Counted from the stretch's first letter, positions 48,128-58,134 are shown. The stretch: 64,000 bases of DNA from Ruegeria atlantica (GCF_013032005.1 NZ_WQBE01000017.1:1-64000), one strand, 5' to 3'. Numbers and translations are program-made. Notes: generated by a model from the letters alone, not told the origin.

Positions 48128-49578
48128 CAATCCGGCTTTCCGGCGCTGATATAGGCGGTCTTGACCGTTGTGTAGAACTCAGCCGCGGCTTTGCCTTGTT
48201 CGCGCGGCCCGTACGAACTGTCGCCGCGGCCACCGAACGGCACATGATAATCAGTGCCTGCGGTGGGCAGGTTCACCGTGACAACGCCGGTGCGCGCGTT
48301 GCGGCGGAAATGCGTGGCCCGAGCCAGCGATTTGGTCACGACGCCCGAGGTCAGGCCGAAATTAGTGTCATTGACGACGCTCAGCGCTTCATCATAGCTG
48401 CCAACCTTGATGACGCTGGTCAGTGGCGCGAACATTTCTTCGCGGTTGATGCGCATATCGTTGCGCGTGTTCAGGAACACGCCGGGCGACATGTAAAAGC
48501 CGTCATGCGGCATATCCAAACGCTGCCCGCCACAAGCCAGTTCCGCGCCTTCGGATTTGCCCAGATCGACATAGGCCAAATTTTCAGCCAACTGCTGCTG
48601 GCTGACGACCGGACCCATCTGAACCCCTTCCTCCAGCGCGTGGCCGACTTTCATCGCCTGCGCACCCGCAACCAGCTTTTCTACAAACGCGTCGTGAATG
48701 CCTGCGTGAACCACGAGGCGAGAGGAGGCCGTGCATTTTTGCCCTGTGCCACCGAACGCCCCGCCCAGGGCCAGCGTTACCGCCAGATCCAGATCGGCGT
48801 CGTCCATAACGGCCAGAGCGTTTTTCGACCCCATTTCCATCTGAACTTTGGTTAGGTTCTGGATGGCCGCCGTCGCGATACCCTTGCCGACCGGAACCGA
48901 GCCGGTGAAAGAAATCGCGTTGACCTTAGGGCTTTCGACAAGACGCTGACCGATTGATCGGCCCGATCCCATCACAAGACTGAACAGACCCTTAGGGATA
49001 TCCTGCCGATTGATGATCTCGGTCAGGGCCACCGCCGAGGCGGGCGTAATGTTGGCAGGTTTCCACACAACGGCGTTGCCATAACACAACGCCGGAGCGA
49101 TTTTCCACGAAGCGGTTGCCGTGGGGAAGTTCCACGGGCTGATGATGGCGACAACGCCTACGGCCTCGCGGCGCACATCAACCTCGATGTCGGGACGTAC
49201 TGAATCAGCGTTCTCACCAATCTGGCGCAGACATTCGGCAGCGTAATAGGTAAAGAACTGACCGGCGCGATAGACTTCGCCCTTGCCTTCGGCCAGAGGC
49301 TTGCCCTCTTCCCGGCTGAGCAGGGTGCCCAGCTCTTCGGCACGGGACATCAATTCGTTGCCGATGGCGTTCAGAACTGCCTGTTTGCGCTCAAGCCCAT
49401 AAGCCGCCCATTCGGCTTGTGCGACACGCGCCTGATCCAGCGTTGTCTCTAGCTGATCGGCGCTGGCCTGAGCAAACATACCAACCAAGTCGCTCAGATC
49501 AGATGGGTTGCGGTTTTCGATTTCGCTTTCACCTGCCAGCCACTCACCAGCGATCAGGTTCTTTTGGATGTCAGCCAT
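48127..49578 (-). CDS. NAD(P)-dependent aldehyde dehydrogenase (KGSADH-like)
   Basis: 483-residue soluble enzyme oxidising an aldehyde to an acid. Motifs: ISPWNFPTATASWKIAPAL near 142, the coenzyme loop SFTGSVPVGKGI, the general-base Glu in QMEMGSKNALAV, and the nucleophile in GGTGQKCTASSRL. It resembles alpha-ketoglutarate semialdehyde dehydrogenases of sugar-acid and hydroxyproline pathways. It is the first gene of the six-gene operon and is divergent from a LysR gene with 107 bp between. It would finish a route that ends in a semialdehyde. Confidence 0.9.
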   Translation of the reverse strand: MADIQKNLIAGEWLAGESEIENRNPSDLSDLVGMFAQASADQLETTLDQARVAQAEWAAYGLERKQAVLNAIGNELMSRAEELGTLLSREEGKPLAEGKGEVYRAGQFFTYYAAECLRQIGENADSVRPDIEVDVRREAVGVVAIISPWNFPTATASWKIAPALCYGNAVVWKPANITPASAVALTEIINRQDIPKGLFSLVMGSGRSIGQRLVESPKVNAISFTGSVPVGKGIATAAIQNLTKVQMEMGSKNALAVMDDADLDLAVTLALGGAFGGTGQKCTASSRLVVHAGIHDAFVEKLVAGAQAMKVGHALEEGVQMGPVVSQQQLAENLAYVDLGKSEGAELACGGQRLDMPHDGFYMSPGVFLNTRNDMRINREEMFAPLTSVIKVGSYDEALSVVNDTNFGLTSGVVTKSLARATHFRRNARTGVVTVNLPTAGTDYHVPFGGRGDSSYGPREQGKAAAEFYTTVKTAYISAGKPD

Positions 49579-49633
49579 AGCTGTGTCGCCTCATTCAGAA
49601 AGTATCGATCAGGTATGGACCTCTTTGGGGTAA

Positions 49634-49655
49634 TCAATCAAACTAAAATTATTGA
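49634..49655. promoter_or_regulatory. Candidate LysR binding site
   Basis: TCAAT (49634-49638) and ATTGA (49651-49655) form an inverted repeat with a 12-bp AT-rich spacer in the divergent region between the aldehyde dehydrogenase and LysR genes. LysR sites often have this interrupted form. Confidence 0.35.
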
Positions 49656-49685
49656 ACATTACTTCAGATAAGTTGAAATGATCGG

Positions 49686-50588
49686 ATGACACTCAAAATC
49701 GAATTGCTTCGTGGCTTTGTCGCCGTCGCGCGTTGCGGCAACCTGACGGACGCGGCTTTGGTCCTGAAACGAACACCTTCTGCGGTGTCGATGATGATGA
49801 AACAGCTGGAAACCCATCTTGGGGAACCGCTGTTCGAAACGGACCGGAAAAACAAGCTCACTGCACTAGGAGAATTTGTTCTCGAACAATCAGAGCAGGA
49901 AGTTCAGCATTTCGACAATACTGTACGGGCCATCGAAAATTTCGCTGACGCCAGTTTGGGACATGTTCGAATTGCCACAGTACCATCAGTGGCTGGCACA
50001 ATCATTCCGCAGGTTTTTGCCCGTAAAATAGACACATATGACAAAGTCCGGATCGACCTGCGCGATATGGATTCAAAATCGGTTTTGCATGAATTGTCAC
50101 GCGGTCGAATTGATATCGGTATCGCAACACTGGGCGTCAACGGGTCCAGTCTGCACAGCCAGCTTTTGCTGACCGACCGGTTCGGCGTTCTGGTTGCCCC
50201 AGATCATCCGTTGGCCACTGGCACCGGCCCCGTCAACTGGAAAGCGCTGGAAAATGAACGTCTGATCGCCAATAGCTTATCCGACGGCATTCCGGGTCTA
50301 GAATCCGAAAAGATACACGCCAGATCGCGTTTATCGGCCCATAACCTGACCTCCATTCTGGGGATGGTCAGGGCTGGTATTGGCGTGACCATCCTGCCTG
50401 AAATGGCCGCAATCTCTTCAGGGCCGAGCGACCTTGTGTTCCGTCCACTGGCCGATGAGACCTTAAAGCGCCACATTCATCTGTTGCGCAAAGCGGGATC
50501 GGCGCTGTCACCCGCCGCGCGCAAATTGGAGAAGGACATCATTGAAACGGTCGAAGCTCTGACAACAGAGCATCTTTGTTTTCGATAA
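49686..50588 (+). CDS. LysR-family regulator of the BCCT operon
   Basis: 300-residue regulator with an N-terminal winged helix-turn-helix (LRGFVAVARCGNLTDAALVL, then TPSAVSMMMKQLETHLGEPL) and a C-terminal effector domain (GHVRIATVPSVAGTIIPQVF near 95). It is divergent from the six-gene operon and therefore its likely activator, responding to the imported compound or an intermediate. Relatives include the CbbR/CysB-type effector folds. The ligand is unknown. Confidence 0.87.
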   Translation: MTLKIELLRGFVAVARCGNLTDAALVLKRTPSAVSMMMKQLETHLGEPLFETDRKNKLTALGEFVLEQSEQEVQHFDNTVRAIENFADASLGHVRIATVPSVAGTIIPQVFARKIDTYDKVRIDLRDMDSKSVLHELSRGRIDIGIATLGVNGSSLHSQLLLTDRFGVLVAPDHPLATGTGPVNWKALENERLIANSLSDGIPGLESEKIHARSRLSAHNLTSILGMVRAGIGVTILPEMAAISSGPSDLVFRPLADETLKRHIHLLRKAGSALSPAARKLEKDIIETVEALTTEHLCFR

Positions 50589-50781
50589 GAAAACGCCCCT
50601 GGTCAACGAAATTGGGTTTTCACCGCGCAACGTGTCGTCCCGGTTGCTCAGAAAAGCGACCCGTGCCGAGGCCGAGGAATTGGCGGTGATGCCGGAATTG
50701 GCGGATGGTTGGAAAAGGGCGTTCAAGCGGATGGCGGCGGGTGAATACGACGAAGATGTTCAGCAGCGGCTAAACGGCTGA
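50586..50781 (+). pseudogene. Possible C-terminal gene remnant
   Basis: Behind the LysR stop, in another frame, an open stretch ends at TGA 50779-50781. It encodes a helical, protein-like tail with RKATRAEAEELAVMPELADG and MAAGEYDEDVQQRLNG. There is no ATG or ribosome site; a GTG inside could start a 50-residue peptide. I do not recognise the source. It may be the end of a deleted gene. Confidence 0.25.
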
Positions 50782-50825
50782 AGGTGCATTCGCCCTGAGG
50801 CTACGTCAGCTTTACGTGAGTTTGT

Positions 50826-50860
50826 GGCAGGGCGGCCCGCGCGAAGGTAACCGCCCTACC
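50826..50860 (-). terminator. Hairpin behind the MBL-fold gene
   Basis: The arms 50826-50835 and 50851-50860 pair over 10 bp with one U-G, 13 nt behind the stop of the minus-strand metallo-hydrolase gene. No T-run follows, so it may be a weak terminator or an mRNA stabiliser. Confidence 0.4.
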
Positions 50861-50872
50861 GGCATGCCTAGG

Positions 50873-51865
50873 TCAGGCTGTGTGTGCGTTGTGCCCAAAA
50901 TACAGGAACTCGCGATCCATTCCGGCCACATCACCCGATTCGAGAGACAGGCTGGCCGAATCCAGCATCTTGTAGCTTTTCTGCGATTTCACCCATTCAT
51001 CCGCATTCTGAAGCGTGGTCAGCGTATAGCTTGTGGTCTCGCTCAGGTAATGCGTTGGAATGACGATCTTGGGCTTCAGCTTTTCGACGATGTCGTTGCC
51101 TTGTTTATAGTCCAGAATGTGCTGCGACCCGTCGACGGGCAATGTCAGAACATCAACCTGGCCAATCGCATCCCAGAATTCCTGTGGCGGATCGTGCCGG
51201 TTGTCGCCCCAGATCAGTGTGCGGATGCCGCCGGTTTCAATCAGATAAACCACCATGTCCATGTGGCTGACATTGTCCGGCGGGCAGGCTTGCACTCCAA
51301 ACTCGCCCAGTGCGTTGGTCCAGTCGTACCAGCCCGGCGCGCGGCACACGTGTTTGTCCGCAAAACCGGTGATCTTGATGTCGGCGAATTCAAAGTTCCC
51401 GACCATCCGGTCCAGAACCATGGTCGAAACCGGACGGTGAATGGCGTCATGGTCGAAATGCGTATGCGTGGACATGCAGATATCGACCGGCGTTTCCGGG
51501 AATTCATTCTTGAACCACAGACCCCACGCACCCGAAGGGTCATCGCGCCAGGGGTCGAACAGAACGGTGGCACCACCGGGTGATGTGATCTTGATGGCGC
51601 AGTGACCGTAATAGTCGATCCCGACGGTCCCATCCACGGATTGTCCCGTGGTTTTCTGCAATTCGATCACGCCGTTATTGTTGCCGGGTTGTGTCCAGTC
51701 GGTGGATTGCGCCTTGGCAGATGTCGTGGTCAGCAGCGAGGCCGCCCCACCAACACCGGCAGCACCCGCCGCCATAAAAAAGGATCGCCGCGACAGGCCC
51801 GGCGTCAACTCATCCTTGTCACCACGCAATACCGTTGGCTTAAGGTCCAGGTCATCTCTTTCCAT
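50873..51865 (-). CDS. Tat-exported metallo-beta-lactamase-fold hydrolase
   Basis: 330-residue protein with a twin-arginine signal (LSRRSFFMAAGAAGVGGAAS, about 25-44) and a UlaG-like (COG2220) metallo-hydrolase domain. The zinc motif is STHTHFDHDA (HxHxDH form), with further ligands likely in GDNRHDPP and IPTHYLS. The ATG at 51865 (MERDDLDL) is preferred over one 20 codons upstream. Its substrate is unknown; the family covers lactonases and phospholipase D-like enzymes. It lies 121 bp downstream of a GAF-LuxR gene on the same strand. Confidence 0.87.
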   Translation of the reverse strand: MERDDLDLKPTVLRGDKDELTPGLSRRSFFMAAGAAGVGGAASLLTTTSAKAQSTDWTQPGNNNGVIELQKTTGQSVDGTVGIDYYGHCAIKITSPGGATVLFDPWRDDPSGAWGLWFKNEFPETPVDICMSTHTHFDHDAIHRPVSTMVLDRMVGNFEFADIKITGFADKHVCRAPGWYDWTNALGEFGVQACPPDNVSHMDMVVYLIETGGIRTLIWGDNRHDPPQEFWDAIGQVDVLTLPVDGSQHILDYKQGNDIVEKLKPKIVIPTHYLSETTSYTLTTLQNADEWVKSQKSYKMLDSASLSLESGDVAGMDREFLYFGHNAHTA

Positions 51866-51986
51866 TTTTGGTGTTCCCTGTTGTCTCTCGTTCCGGTCTT
51901 TGCCGGAACAGAAACAGGGTACCAAGCCGGTTTATTAAACAGTGCATCGAAAATCTACGGGGGAAACATGGGGGGATTCCCCATGT

Positions 51987-52961
51987 TCACTGGATCGACA
52001 ACAGCAGGCTGCGCAGGTTCTTACCGCTGCGTTTCAATCCAAGCTTTGCGCGTATGTTGTTGCGGTGAAACTCGATCGTGCTGGGTTCGCGTGACAGCGT
52101 TCTCGCAATATCTTTGGTCGTCTGTCCCCGCATGATCAACTGTGCGATTTCCTGTTCGGTTGGTGTCAGGGATTCAAAGATCGTGGTCAGTTGCCCACTC
52201 ATCTCAGAGGTGATGGATTTCAAGCTTTCTTCAGCAAGGTCCAGATAAATCCGACCGGCAGGGTCGCTGTCCATTCGGCCACGCAGCTTTGCCAGATGCG
52301 GAACCACCAACCCCTTTATCTGACTTAGAATCTTGGCATCATATTCCTGCCGCGAAGTTTCGACACTGCTCAGCAATACCCGCAACGCGGCATTTGCCTC
52401 TTCCAGATCTGCGGTCCGGTTGGCCACGCGCTGTTCCAGTTGATCCAGCGTGGCTTGCAATTCGGCCTCAAGCGCGGTGCGGCGGTCAATCTCAACCAGC
52501 AACGAAAGATCGGATTCTATGACCCTCGCGAATTCCTGCAGGCCCTCGCGGAACAGCATTGCGCGTTGGTTACGGCGCGAATCCAAAACGCAAATTGTTC
52601 CAAAAATCGTACCGTCGGGCCATTTGAGCGGATAGCCGATATAGAAACTCATCCCGTGTTCTAGGTCGTCATTGTCACACCATTCCGGGTCTTGGGTTGC
52701 ATTTTCGACCGTCAGTTCACCATCGCGTTTCAGAACGCCATAGCAATAAAGTTTCTCACTCAGGGTAAAACCGCATCCTACCTCATAGGGGTTGTTGTTA
52801 CTTCTGCTTGTGACAAAAACAGAATGATGAGGCGCATGTGTCCGCATCACGAGACTTGCAGGGACATCGGCAACCCGGGCAATCAGATCGACGATCCGCT
52901 GCCATTTGGCGATGGTTTCCTGCGAAATTGTGGGTTTCAAGCCAACCTCCGAGCGCAACAT
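51987..52961 (-). CDS. GAF-LuxR transcriptional regulator
   Basis: 324-residue cytosolic regulator. A GAF sensor domain spans about residues 20-165, with VGCGFTLSEKLYCYGVL and IGYPLKWPDGTIFGTICVLD. A coiled coil follows (about 165-215, RTALEAELQATLDQLEQRV). The LuxR-type helix-turn-helix has LTPTEQEIAQLIMRGQTTKD, then IEFHRNNIRAKLGLKRSGK. The start is ambiguous: a TTG seven codons later (LKPTISQ) has a better GGAGG site than the ATG at 52961. It precedes the MBL gene on the same strand and may control it. Confidence 0.85.
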   Translation of the reverse strand: MLRSEVGLKPTISQETIAKWQRIVDLIARVADVPASLVMRTHAPHHSVFVTSRSNNNPYEVGCGFTLSEKLYCYGVLKRDGELTVENATQDPEWCDNDDLEHGMSFYIGYPLKWPDGTIFGTICVLDSRRNQRAMLFREGLQEFARVIESDLSLLVEIDRRTALEAELQATLDQLEQRVANRTADLEEANAALRVLLSSVETSRQEYDAKILSQIKGLVVPHLAKLRGRMDSDPAGRIYLDLAEESLKSITSEMSGQLTTIFESLTPTEQEIAQLIMRGQTTKDIARTLSREPSTIEFHRNNIRAKLGLKRSGKNLRSLLLSIQ

Positions 52962-53076
52962 AGGTTACCCAATGAAACCTATTTGCAGACATTGCCAGTA
53001 TTTTTGCCCGAATTTGCACGATATTCAAAATCTATCGCGAGTATTTGACTTCGAAAGCCGAACGCCAGCCACCGGA

Positions 53077-54570
53077 TTACCCGAGGTATTGCGCAATTGC
53101 CGCCCGGCTTCCCCGTTGCCATATGGTCCTGAGCCATTGGGAAAACGCTGTTGCAAAACGTTCTTCCCGGCCGATATCTCCGTAGAATTTGCTTTGTGCG
53201 ATCCAGATCAAGGGGTCCGCTTTCGCGGCTAGAGCAGCGTCATGCAATTCGGTCCAAAAGGGGTCATTATCCGCGATTTCGCTTCCGTCTTCGCGAAGGC
53301 CCGCGCACATCCGGCACCAGAACGCCTCGGCCAGGGCGAGCCCGTTCACTGGCGATCCTGACGCCAGTGCGTCACGCAGCGACGGCAGCAAAAATCCGGG
53401 ATGGCGGGACGAGCCGTCAAAGGCAACCCGGCGTGTCGTGTCGTGAATGGCAGTATTCGCAAAACGTCTCGCGACCAGTTCAAGATAGTCAGCAGGTGGT
53501 GTTCCAGGCACCGGCGCGACATGAGGTAATATACCCTCAGCCTGAACCTTTTTGAAAAAGGCTGTGATATCGTCGTCCTGCATACAGTCGGCAATCGTCG
53601 GGACATTCAGTATTTCCCCAACATTCGCAAGCAGTTGATGGCCGCCATTCAGAACACGCAGCTTCATGGCCTCGTACGTATGTACATTGCGGGTCAGTGT
53701 CACACCAACCTTTTCAAGCGCGGGACGATCAGCGCAGAAATCATCCTCGATCACCCATTGGCGAAAATTCTCATGCGAAACCGGGGCGCGGTCTTCGATA
53801 CCCAGGGCGCGGCATTGCGAGATCACCTGATGTGTTGTGGCCGGCACGATGCAATCCACCATCGAATTCGGAAATGCCCCGTTCTGTTCGATCCAGTCGG
53901 CCAGATCAGGGTCAGACAACCGCGCCAATCCGACGATACAGTTACGCAGGATCGTTCCGTTGCCTTGCAGATTATCGCAGCTGAGCGCGGTAAAAGGTTT
54001 CAAGCCATGCGCTCGACGCTGCCCAAGCGCCGCAACGATGGCGCCGAAAGCTGTACAAGGTTGGTCAGGGTTTTGCGCATCGTGGCGGATATCTTGGTGG
54101 GTAGTGTCGAGCGCCCCGGTATTGGCGTCCAGGAAATACCCCCCTTCGGTGATGGTCAGGGACACGATGCGGATCGCTGGATCGGACATTTGTTGGATCA
54201 ACGGCGCGTTCCCGGGTTCGATCGGCAGATAGTCAATCATCGGGGCAATGATTTCAGCGGACATGCCGGATGGGTCAAGTTCGATCAGCGTTGTCAGACA
54301 ATCCTGGCTGACCAGCTTTTCCCGCATCCCGGCATCATAGGCCCGAACCCCTGCGCCGATAATCGCCCAGTCCTTTGCCAGGCCCTGCTGCATCAAACGG
54401 TGGATGTACCAGGCCTGATGTGCGCGGTGGAAATTGCCAAGACCGATATGCACGATACCCGGTCGCAATTCAGCGTGGCGATACGATGGCCTTCTGACTG
54501 CTGCGGGCAAGTCCGTAAGGGCATTACGACCCAGCGGTACCGGAGGTTTTGCGTTCGCCAGAGGATCCAT
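53077..54570 (-). CDS. mtlK: Mannitol 2-dehydrogenase (polyol dehydrogenase)
   Basis: 497-residue NAD-dependent long-chain polyol dehydrogenase that oxidises mannitol to fructose; in Rhodobacter the enzyme also takes arabitol and sorbitol. The N-terminal nucleotide fold has HIGLGNFHRAHQAWYIHRL near 43. The catalytic Lys-Asn-His set is in MKLRVLNGGHQLL. It is the last gene of the smo operon and overlaps smoS by one base. Arabitol oxidation would give xylulose for the xylulokinase encoded at 60721. Confidence 0.92.
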   Translation of the reverse strand: MDPLANAKPPVPLGRNALTDLPAAVRRPSYRHAELRPGIVHIGLGNFHRAHQAWYIHRLMQQGLAKDWAIIGAGVRAYDAGMREKLVSQDCLTTLIELDPSGMSAEIIAPMIDYLPIEPGNAPLIQQMSDPAIRIVSLTITEGGYFLDANTGALDTTHQDIRHDAQNPDQPCTAFGAIVAALGQRRAHGLKPFTALSCDNLQGNGTILRNCIVGLARLSDPDLADWIEQNGAFPNSMVDCIVPATTHQVISQCRALGIEDRAPVSHENFRQWVIEDDFCADRPALEKVGVTLTRNVHTYEAMKLRVLNGGHQLLANVGEILNVPTIADCMQDDDITAFFKKVQAEGILPHVAPVPGTPPADYLELVARRFANTAIHDTTRRVAFDGSSRHPGFLLPSLRDALASGSPVNGLALAEAFWCRMCAGLREDGSEIADNDPFWTELHDAALAAKADPLIWIAQSKFYGDIGREERFATAFSQWLRTIWQRGSRAAIAQYLG

Positions 54571-55343
54571 CAGCTCATCCAGTTTCCGCCATCGACATTA
54601 TAGGTTTGCGCGACGATGTATTTGGCCTCGTCCGAAGCCAGAAAAACGGCCATTCCGGTCAAATCTTCGGCGCGGCCCATACGGCCATAGGGAACAGCCG
54701 CCGCCACTTCGCGCTTTTTCTGCCCAGGGGCTTTGCCTTCGTGTTTGGCAAAGAACGCATCAACACCGTCCCAGTGTTCGCCGTCAACAACGCCCGGTGC
54801 GATGGCGTTCACGTTAATCCCGTGTTGGATCAGGTTCAGCCCTGCCGATTGCGTCAGCGAGATAATCGCCGCTTTGCTGGCGCAATAGACCGAAACCAGA
54901 GGTTCACCACGCCGTCCGGCCTGAGAGGCCATGTTTATGATGCGGCCTTTGACCCCGTGCGCGATCATGTGTCGTGCAACCGCCTGCATGGTGAACAGGG
55001 TTCCGGCGACGTTGATGTCAAAAACGCGGTTGAAATCGGCGCGCTCGATCTCGGTTATCGGGGCGGCAGTGAATATCGCGGCGTTGTTGATCAGAATGTC
55101 AATGGGTCCGAAATGCGCGAGTGTTTGCGCGACTGCTTGGTCGATGCTGGACTGGTTGGTTACGTCCATCTCGATGGCTAGCGCAGGATCACCGATTTCG
55201 GCTGCGGCCTTTCGCGCACGGGGGATGTCGACATCGGCAATCGCAACACGCGCGCCCTCGGCAACATAGGCTTTGGCAAAGGCTAGGCCGATACCACGCG
55301 CGGCCCCCGTAATTAGAGTTGTTTTGCCGGCCAAACGCGTCAT
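54570..55343 (-). CDS. smoS: Sorbitol dehydrogenase (short-chain type)
   Basis: 257-residue SDR enzyme oxidising sorbitol (or galactitol/L-iditol) to a ketose. NAD motif [10 protein letters not shown] (about 12-21), DVDIPRARK acidic end of strand 2 (NAD preference), LINNAA, and catalytic Ser-Tyr-Lys in MASQAGRR with VYCASKAAI. The end HRV-like tail is [14 protein letters not shown]. It overlaps the smoK gene by 4 bp and mtlK by 1 base, matching the smoK-smoS-mtlK order known from Rhodobacter sphaeroides. Confidence 0.93.
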   Translation of the reverse strand: MTRLAGKTTLITGAARGIGLAFAKAYVAEGARVAIADVDIPRARKAAAEIGDPALAIEMDVTNQSSIDQAVAQTLAHFGPIDILINNAAIFTAAPITEIERADFNRVFDINVAGTLFTMQAVARHMIAHGVKGRIINMASQAGRRGEPLVSVYCASKAAIISLTQSAGLNLIQHGINVNAIAPGVVDGEHWDGVDAFFAKHEGKAPGQKKREVAAAVPYGRMGRAEDLTGMAVFLASDEAKYIVAQTYNVDGGNWMS

Positions 55344-56344
55344 TCGATGCGCAATCCCTGTGCGTCAAACCGATGAATGACATCTGCACGTGGGGCCAGA
55401 TGGACACGATCTCCATGACGGAATCCGACCTCTCCATCCGCGCGAACGGTGATGGTTTCGGCCAACCCGGTTTCGTGGATATGAAAGAAGGTATCCGACC
55501 CCAGATGTTCGGATACGCCAACGACACCAGACCATGGCCCGTCGCTTTCGGATACCGTGATATGTTCAGGGCGCACTCCAATGGTGTGGGCCCCGTGTTT
55601 CGCGGCCTCTTCACCCTCGATAAAATTCATTTTGGGCGAGCCGATGAAGCCTGCAACAAACAAATTGCGCGGGGTGCGGTACAGCTCTAGTGGGCTGCCG
55701 GCCTGTTCGATGACACCGGCCTGAAGCACCACGATCTTATCGGCCATGGTCATCGCCTCGACCTGATCGTGTGTCACGTAGATCATTGTTGTGGCCAGAC
55801 GCTCGTGCAACTCGCTGATCTCAAGCCGCATGCCCACCCGCAACGCCGCATCGAGATTGGACAGCGGTTCGTCGAACAAAAACGCCGCAGGTTCACGCAC
55901 AATGGCGCGGCCAATGGCAACGCGCTGACGCTGCCCACCCGACAACTGACCAGGTCGACGATCCAGATAGTCTGCAAGGTTCAGTACACCTGCAGCGCCT
56001 TCGACGCGCTTGTCGATTTCCGCCTGATCCAGTTTGGCCATGCGCAGCGGGAATGCGATATTCTTGCGCACCGTCATATGCGGGTACAGAGCGTAAGACT
56101 GGAACACCATCGCCAGGCCACGTTTGGCGGGGGGCACGTCAGTGGCATCTGCCCCGTCAATATCGATAGAGCCCGAGGTGATATCCTCCAACCCCGCGAT
56201 CAAGCGCAGCAAGGTGGACTTGCCACACCCCGAAGGGCCGACAAAGACCGTGAACTCGCCGTCCTCGATGGTCAGATCCAGAGGCGGAATGACCTGCACG
56301 TCGCCGAAGCTTTTGGTCACGGATTTAAGTTGAATACGTCCCAT
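55340..56344 (-). CDS. smoK: Polyol ABC transporter ATP-binding protein
   Basis: 334-residue MalK-type ATPase. Walker A GPSGCGKS (about 37-44), Q-loop [11 protein letters not shown], signature LSGGQRQR, Walker [13 protein letters not shown]-loop VTHDQ, and a C-terminal TOBE domain with GVRPEH. It energises the SmoFG permease in the inner membrane. It lies 12 bp behind smoG and overlaps smoS by 4 bp (ATGA). Confidence 0.93.
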   Translation of the reverse strand: MGRIQLKSVTKSFGDVQVIPPLDLTIEDGEFTVFVGPSGCGKSTLLRLIAGLEDITSGSIDIDGADATDVPPAKRGLAMVFQSYALYPHMTVRKNIAFPLRMAKLDQAEIDKRVEGAAGVLNLADYLDRRPGQLSGGQRQRVAIGRAIVREPAAFLFDEPLSNLDAALRVGMRLEISELHERLATTMIYVTHDQVEAMTMADKIVVLQAGVIEQAGSPLELYRTPRNLFVAGFIGSPKMNFIEGEEAAKHGAHTIGVRPEHITVSESDGPWSGVVGVSEHLGSDTFFHIHETGLAETITVRADGEVGFRHGDRVHLAPRADVIHRFDAQGLRIE

Positions 56345-56356
56345 ACGTCGTCTTCC

Positions 56357-57187
56357 TTATTTCACAGCGCCGAAGGTCAGGCCGCGGACAAGTTGTTTCT
56401 GGCTGAACCAGCCAAGGATGAGGATTGGTGCGATCGCCATGGTCGAGGCCGCGCTGAGCTTGGCAAAGAACAGGCCTTCGGGGCTGGAGTAGCTGGCAAT
56501 GAAGGCAGTTAGCGGTGCCGCGTCGACGGCGGTCAGGTTGAGGGTCCAGAACGCTTCGTTCCACGCCAGAATGAAGTTCAGGAGAACTGTCGAGGCGATG
56601 CCGGGGATGGCCATGGGCGTCAATACGTAAAGGATTTCTTCTTTCAGTGTCGCCCCGTCCATCCGTGCGGCTTCCAGAATTTCACCGGGGATTTCGCGGA
56701 AATATGTGTAGAGCATCCAGACGATGATCGGCAGGTTGATCAGCATCAGCACCACGACCAGTCCACCGCGTGTGTCTAGCAGTCCCAGACGGATGAACAG
56801 CAGGTAGATCGGATACAATACGCCAACGGCAGGTAGCATTTTGGTGGAGAGCATCCACAACAGGATGTCCTTTGTGCGCTTGGACGGTACAAAGGCCATC
56901 GCCCATGCGGCGGGGACCGCGATGATTACGCCAAGAATGGTCGATCCGCCTGCGATGATGACGGAATTCCACAGGAACCGCATATAGTCTGACCGTTCTT
57001 GCACGATGGCATAGTTCTCAAGTGTCCAGTCGAAATTCAGGAACAGGGGCGGGCTGGCAATCGCCTGTGCCTCGGTCTTGAAACTGGTCAGAATGGTCCA
57101 GAGGATCGGGAAAAAGATCAGCAGTCCAACGGCCCAGGCAAGGGCGGTGTTCAGCGATTTGCGGTGGGGTGTGACGGTGCGGGCCAT
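56357..57187 (-). CDS. smoG: Polyol ABC transporter permease (MalG type)
   Basis: 276-residue inner-membrane protein with six predicted helices, the first LAWAVGLLIFFPILWTILTS. The EAA loop is EILEAARMDGATLKEEILYV, and it ends with the typical LVRGLTFGAVK. I chose MARTVTPHRK at 57187; an upstream ATG adds 35 residues that overlap the smoF gene. It pairs with SmoF. Confidence 0.93.
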   Translation of the reverse strand: MARTVTPHRKSLNTALAWAVGLLIFFPILWTILTSFKTEAQAIASPPLFLNFDWTLENYAIVQERSDYMRFLWNSVIIAGGSTILGVIIAVPAAWAMAFVPSKRTKDILLWMLSTKMLPAVGVLYPIYLLFIRLGLLDTRGGLVVVLMLINLPIIVWMLYTYFREIPGEILEAARMDGATLKEEILYVLTPMAIPGIASTVLLNFILAWNEAFWTLNLTAVDAAPLTAFIASYSSPEGLFFAKLSAASTMAIAPILILGWFSQKQLVRGLTFGAVK

Positions 57188-57200
57188 GGGTCTTATCTCC

Positions 57201-58067
57201 TCACGCGTCCAGGTTTTTGCCGACGATGCGCATAAGGAAGATGGCAACGATATTAGCAAGGATGATGGCGTAGACACCTCCGGCTGATCCAAGGCCGACG
57301 TTTTGGCTTTCCAACACGCGCTGGAAGATCAGGTAGGTGAGTGTGCGGGTGCCGAATGCACCGCCGGTGGTCACGAAGATCTCGGCGAAGATCGACAATA
57401 GAAAGATCGTCTGGATCAGGATCACAATCGTGATTGCGCGGCTCAGATGCGGCAAGACGATATGGTAAAAGCGCTTCAGAACTGGCGCGCCGTCCATCTC
57501 AGCTGCTTCCAGCTGTTCGCTGTCCAGCGACTGGATGGCAGTCAGCAGGATCAGCGTGGCGAAGGGTAGCCACTGCCACGACACGATCATGATGATAGAC
57601 GTCATCGAGGCCTCGGACAGCCATGAAATCGGCTCGGCCCCAAAAAAGCGCCACAGATGCGCCAGAAGACCGTTCACCGGGTCCATGAACATGTTCTTCC
57701 AGACCAGCGCAGAGACCGTAGGCATCACAAAGAAAGGTGCAATCACAAGGATGCGGACAACACCCTGACCCCACATTGGTTGATCCAGCAGAATGGCCAG
57801 CAGGATGCCCAAAATCACGGTGATCACCAGTACACCACCAACGATCATCAGCGTCGCCTGCACGGCAGGCCAAAACGAGCTGGAGGACACAAACCGGACG
57901 TAGTTGTCAAAGCCGACCCAGCCCAGATCACCACCGCGTAGGGGCAGGTATTTCTTGAAGGAAAAATACAGCGTCATTGTCAGCGGCACGAGCATCCAGC
58001 CAAGCAGCAGGACCACGGCGGGTGCCATCATTAGGCGGGCCACTGATCGGGAATGTTGGGTTGCCAT
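57201..58067 (-). CDS. smoF: Polyol ABC transporter permease (MalF type)
   Basis: 288-residue inner-membrane protein with six predicted helices, the first LMMAPAVVLLLGWMLVPLTM. The EAA loop is QLEAAEMDGAPVLKRFYHIV. It ends 13 bp before the smoG start. A strong hairpin precedes it, between smoE and smoF. With SmoG it forms the pore for sorbitol, mannitol and related polyols. Confidence 0.93.
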   Translation of the reverse strand: MATQHSRSVARLMMAPAVVLLLGWMLVPLTMTLYFSFKKYLPLRGGDLGWVGFDNYVRFVSSSSFWPAVQATLMIVGGVLVITVILGILLAILLDQPMWGQGVVRILVIAPFFVMPTVSALVWKNMFMDPVNGLLAHLWRFFGAEPISWLSEASMTSIIMIVSWQWLPFATLILLTAIQSLDSEQLEAAEMDGAPVLKRFYHIVLPHLSRAITIVILIQTIFLLSIFAEIFVTTGGAFGTRTLTYLIFQRVLESQNVGLGSAGGVYAIILANIVAIFLMRIVGKNLDA

Positions 58068-58134
58068 GGCGCAAGACCTCTCTGTTCAGGCGCATACCAG
58101 CCTGCGAGAAAAACGTGGATTGTGGAAGGGTAGG

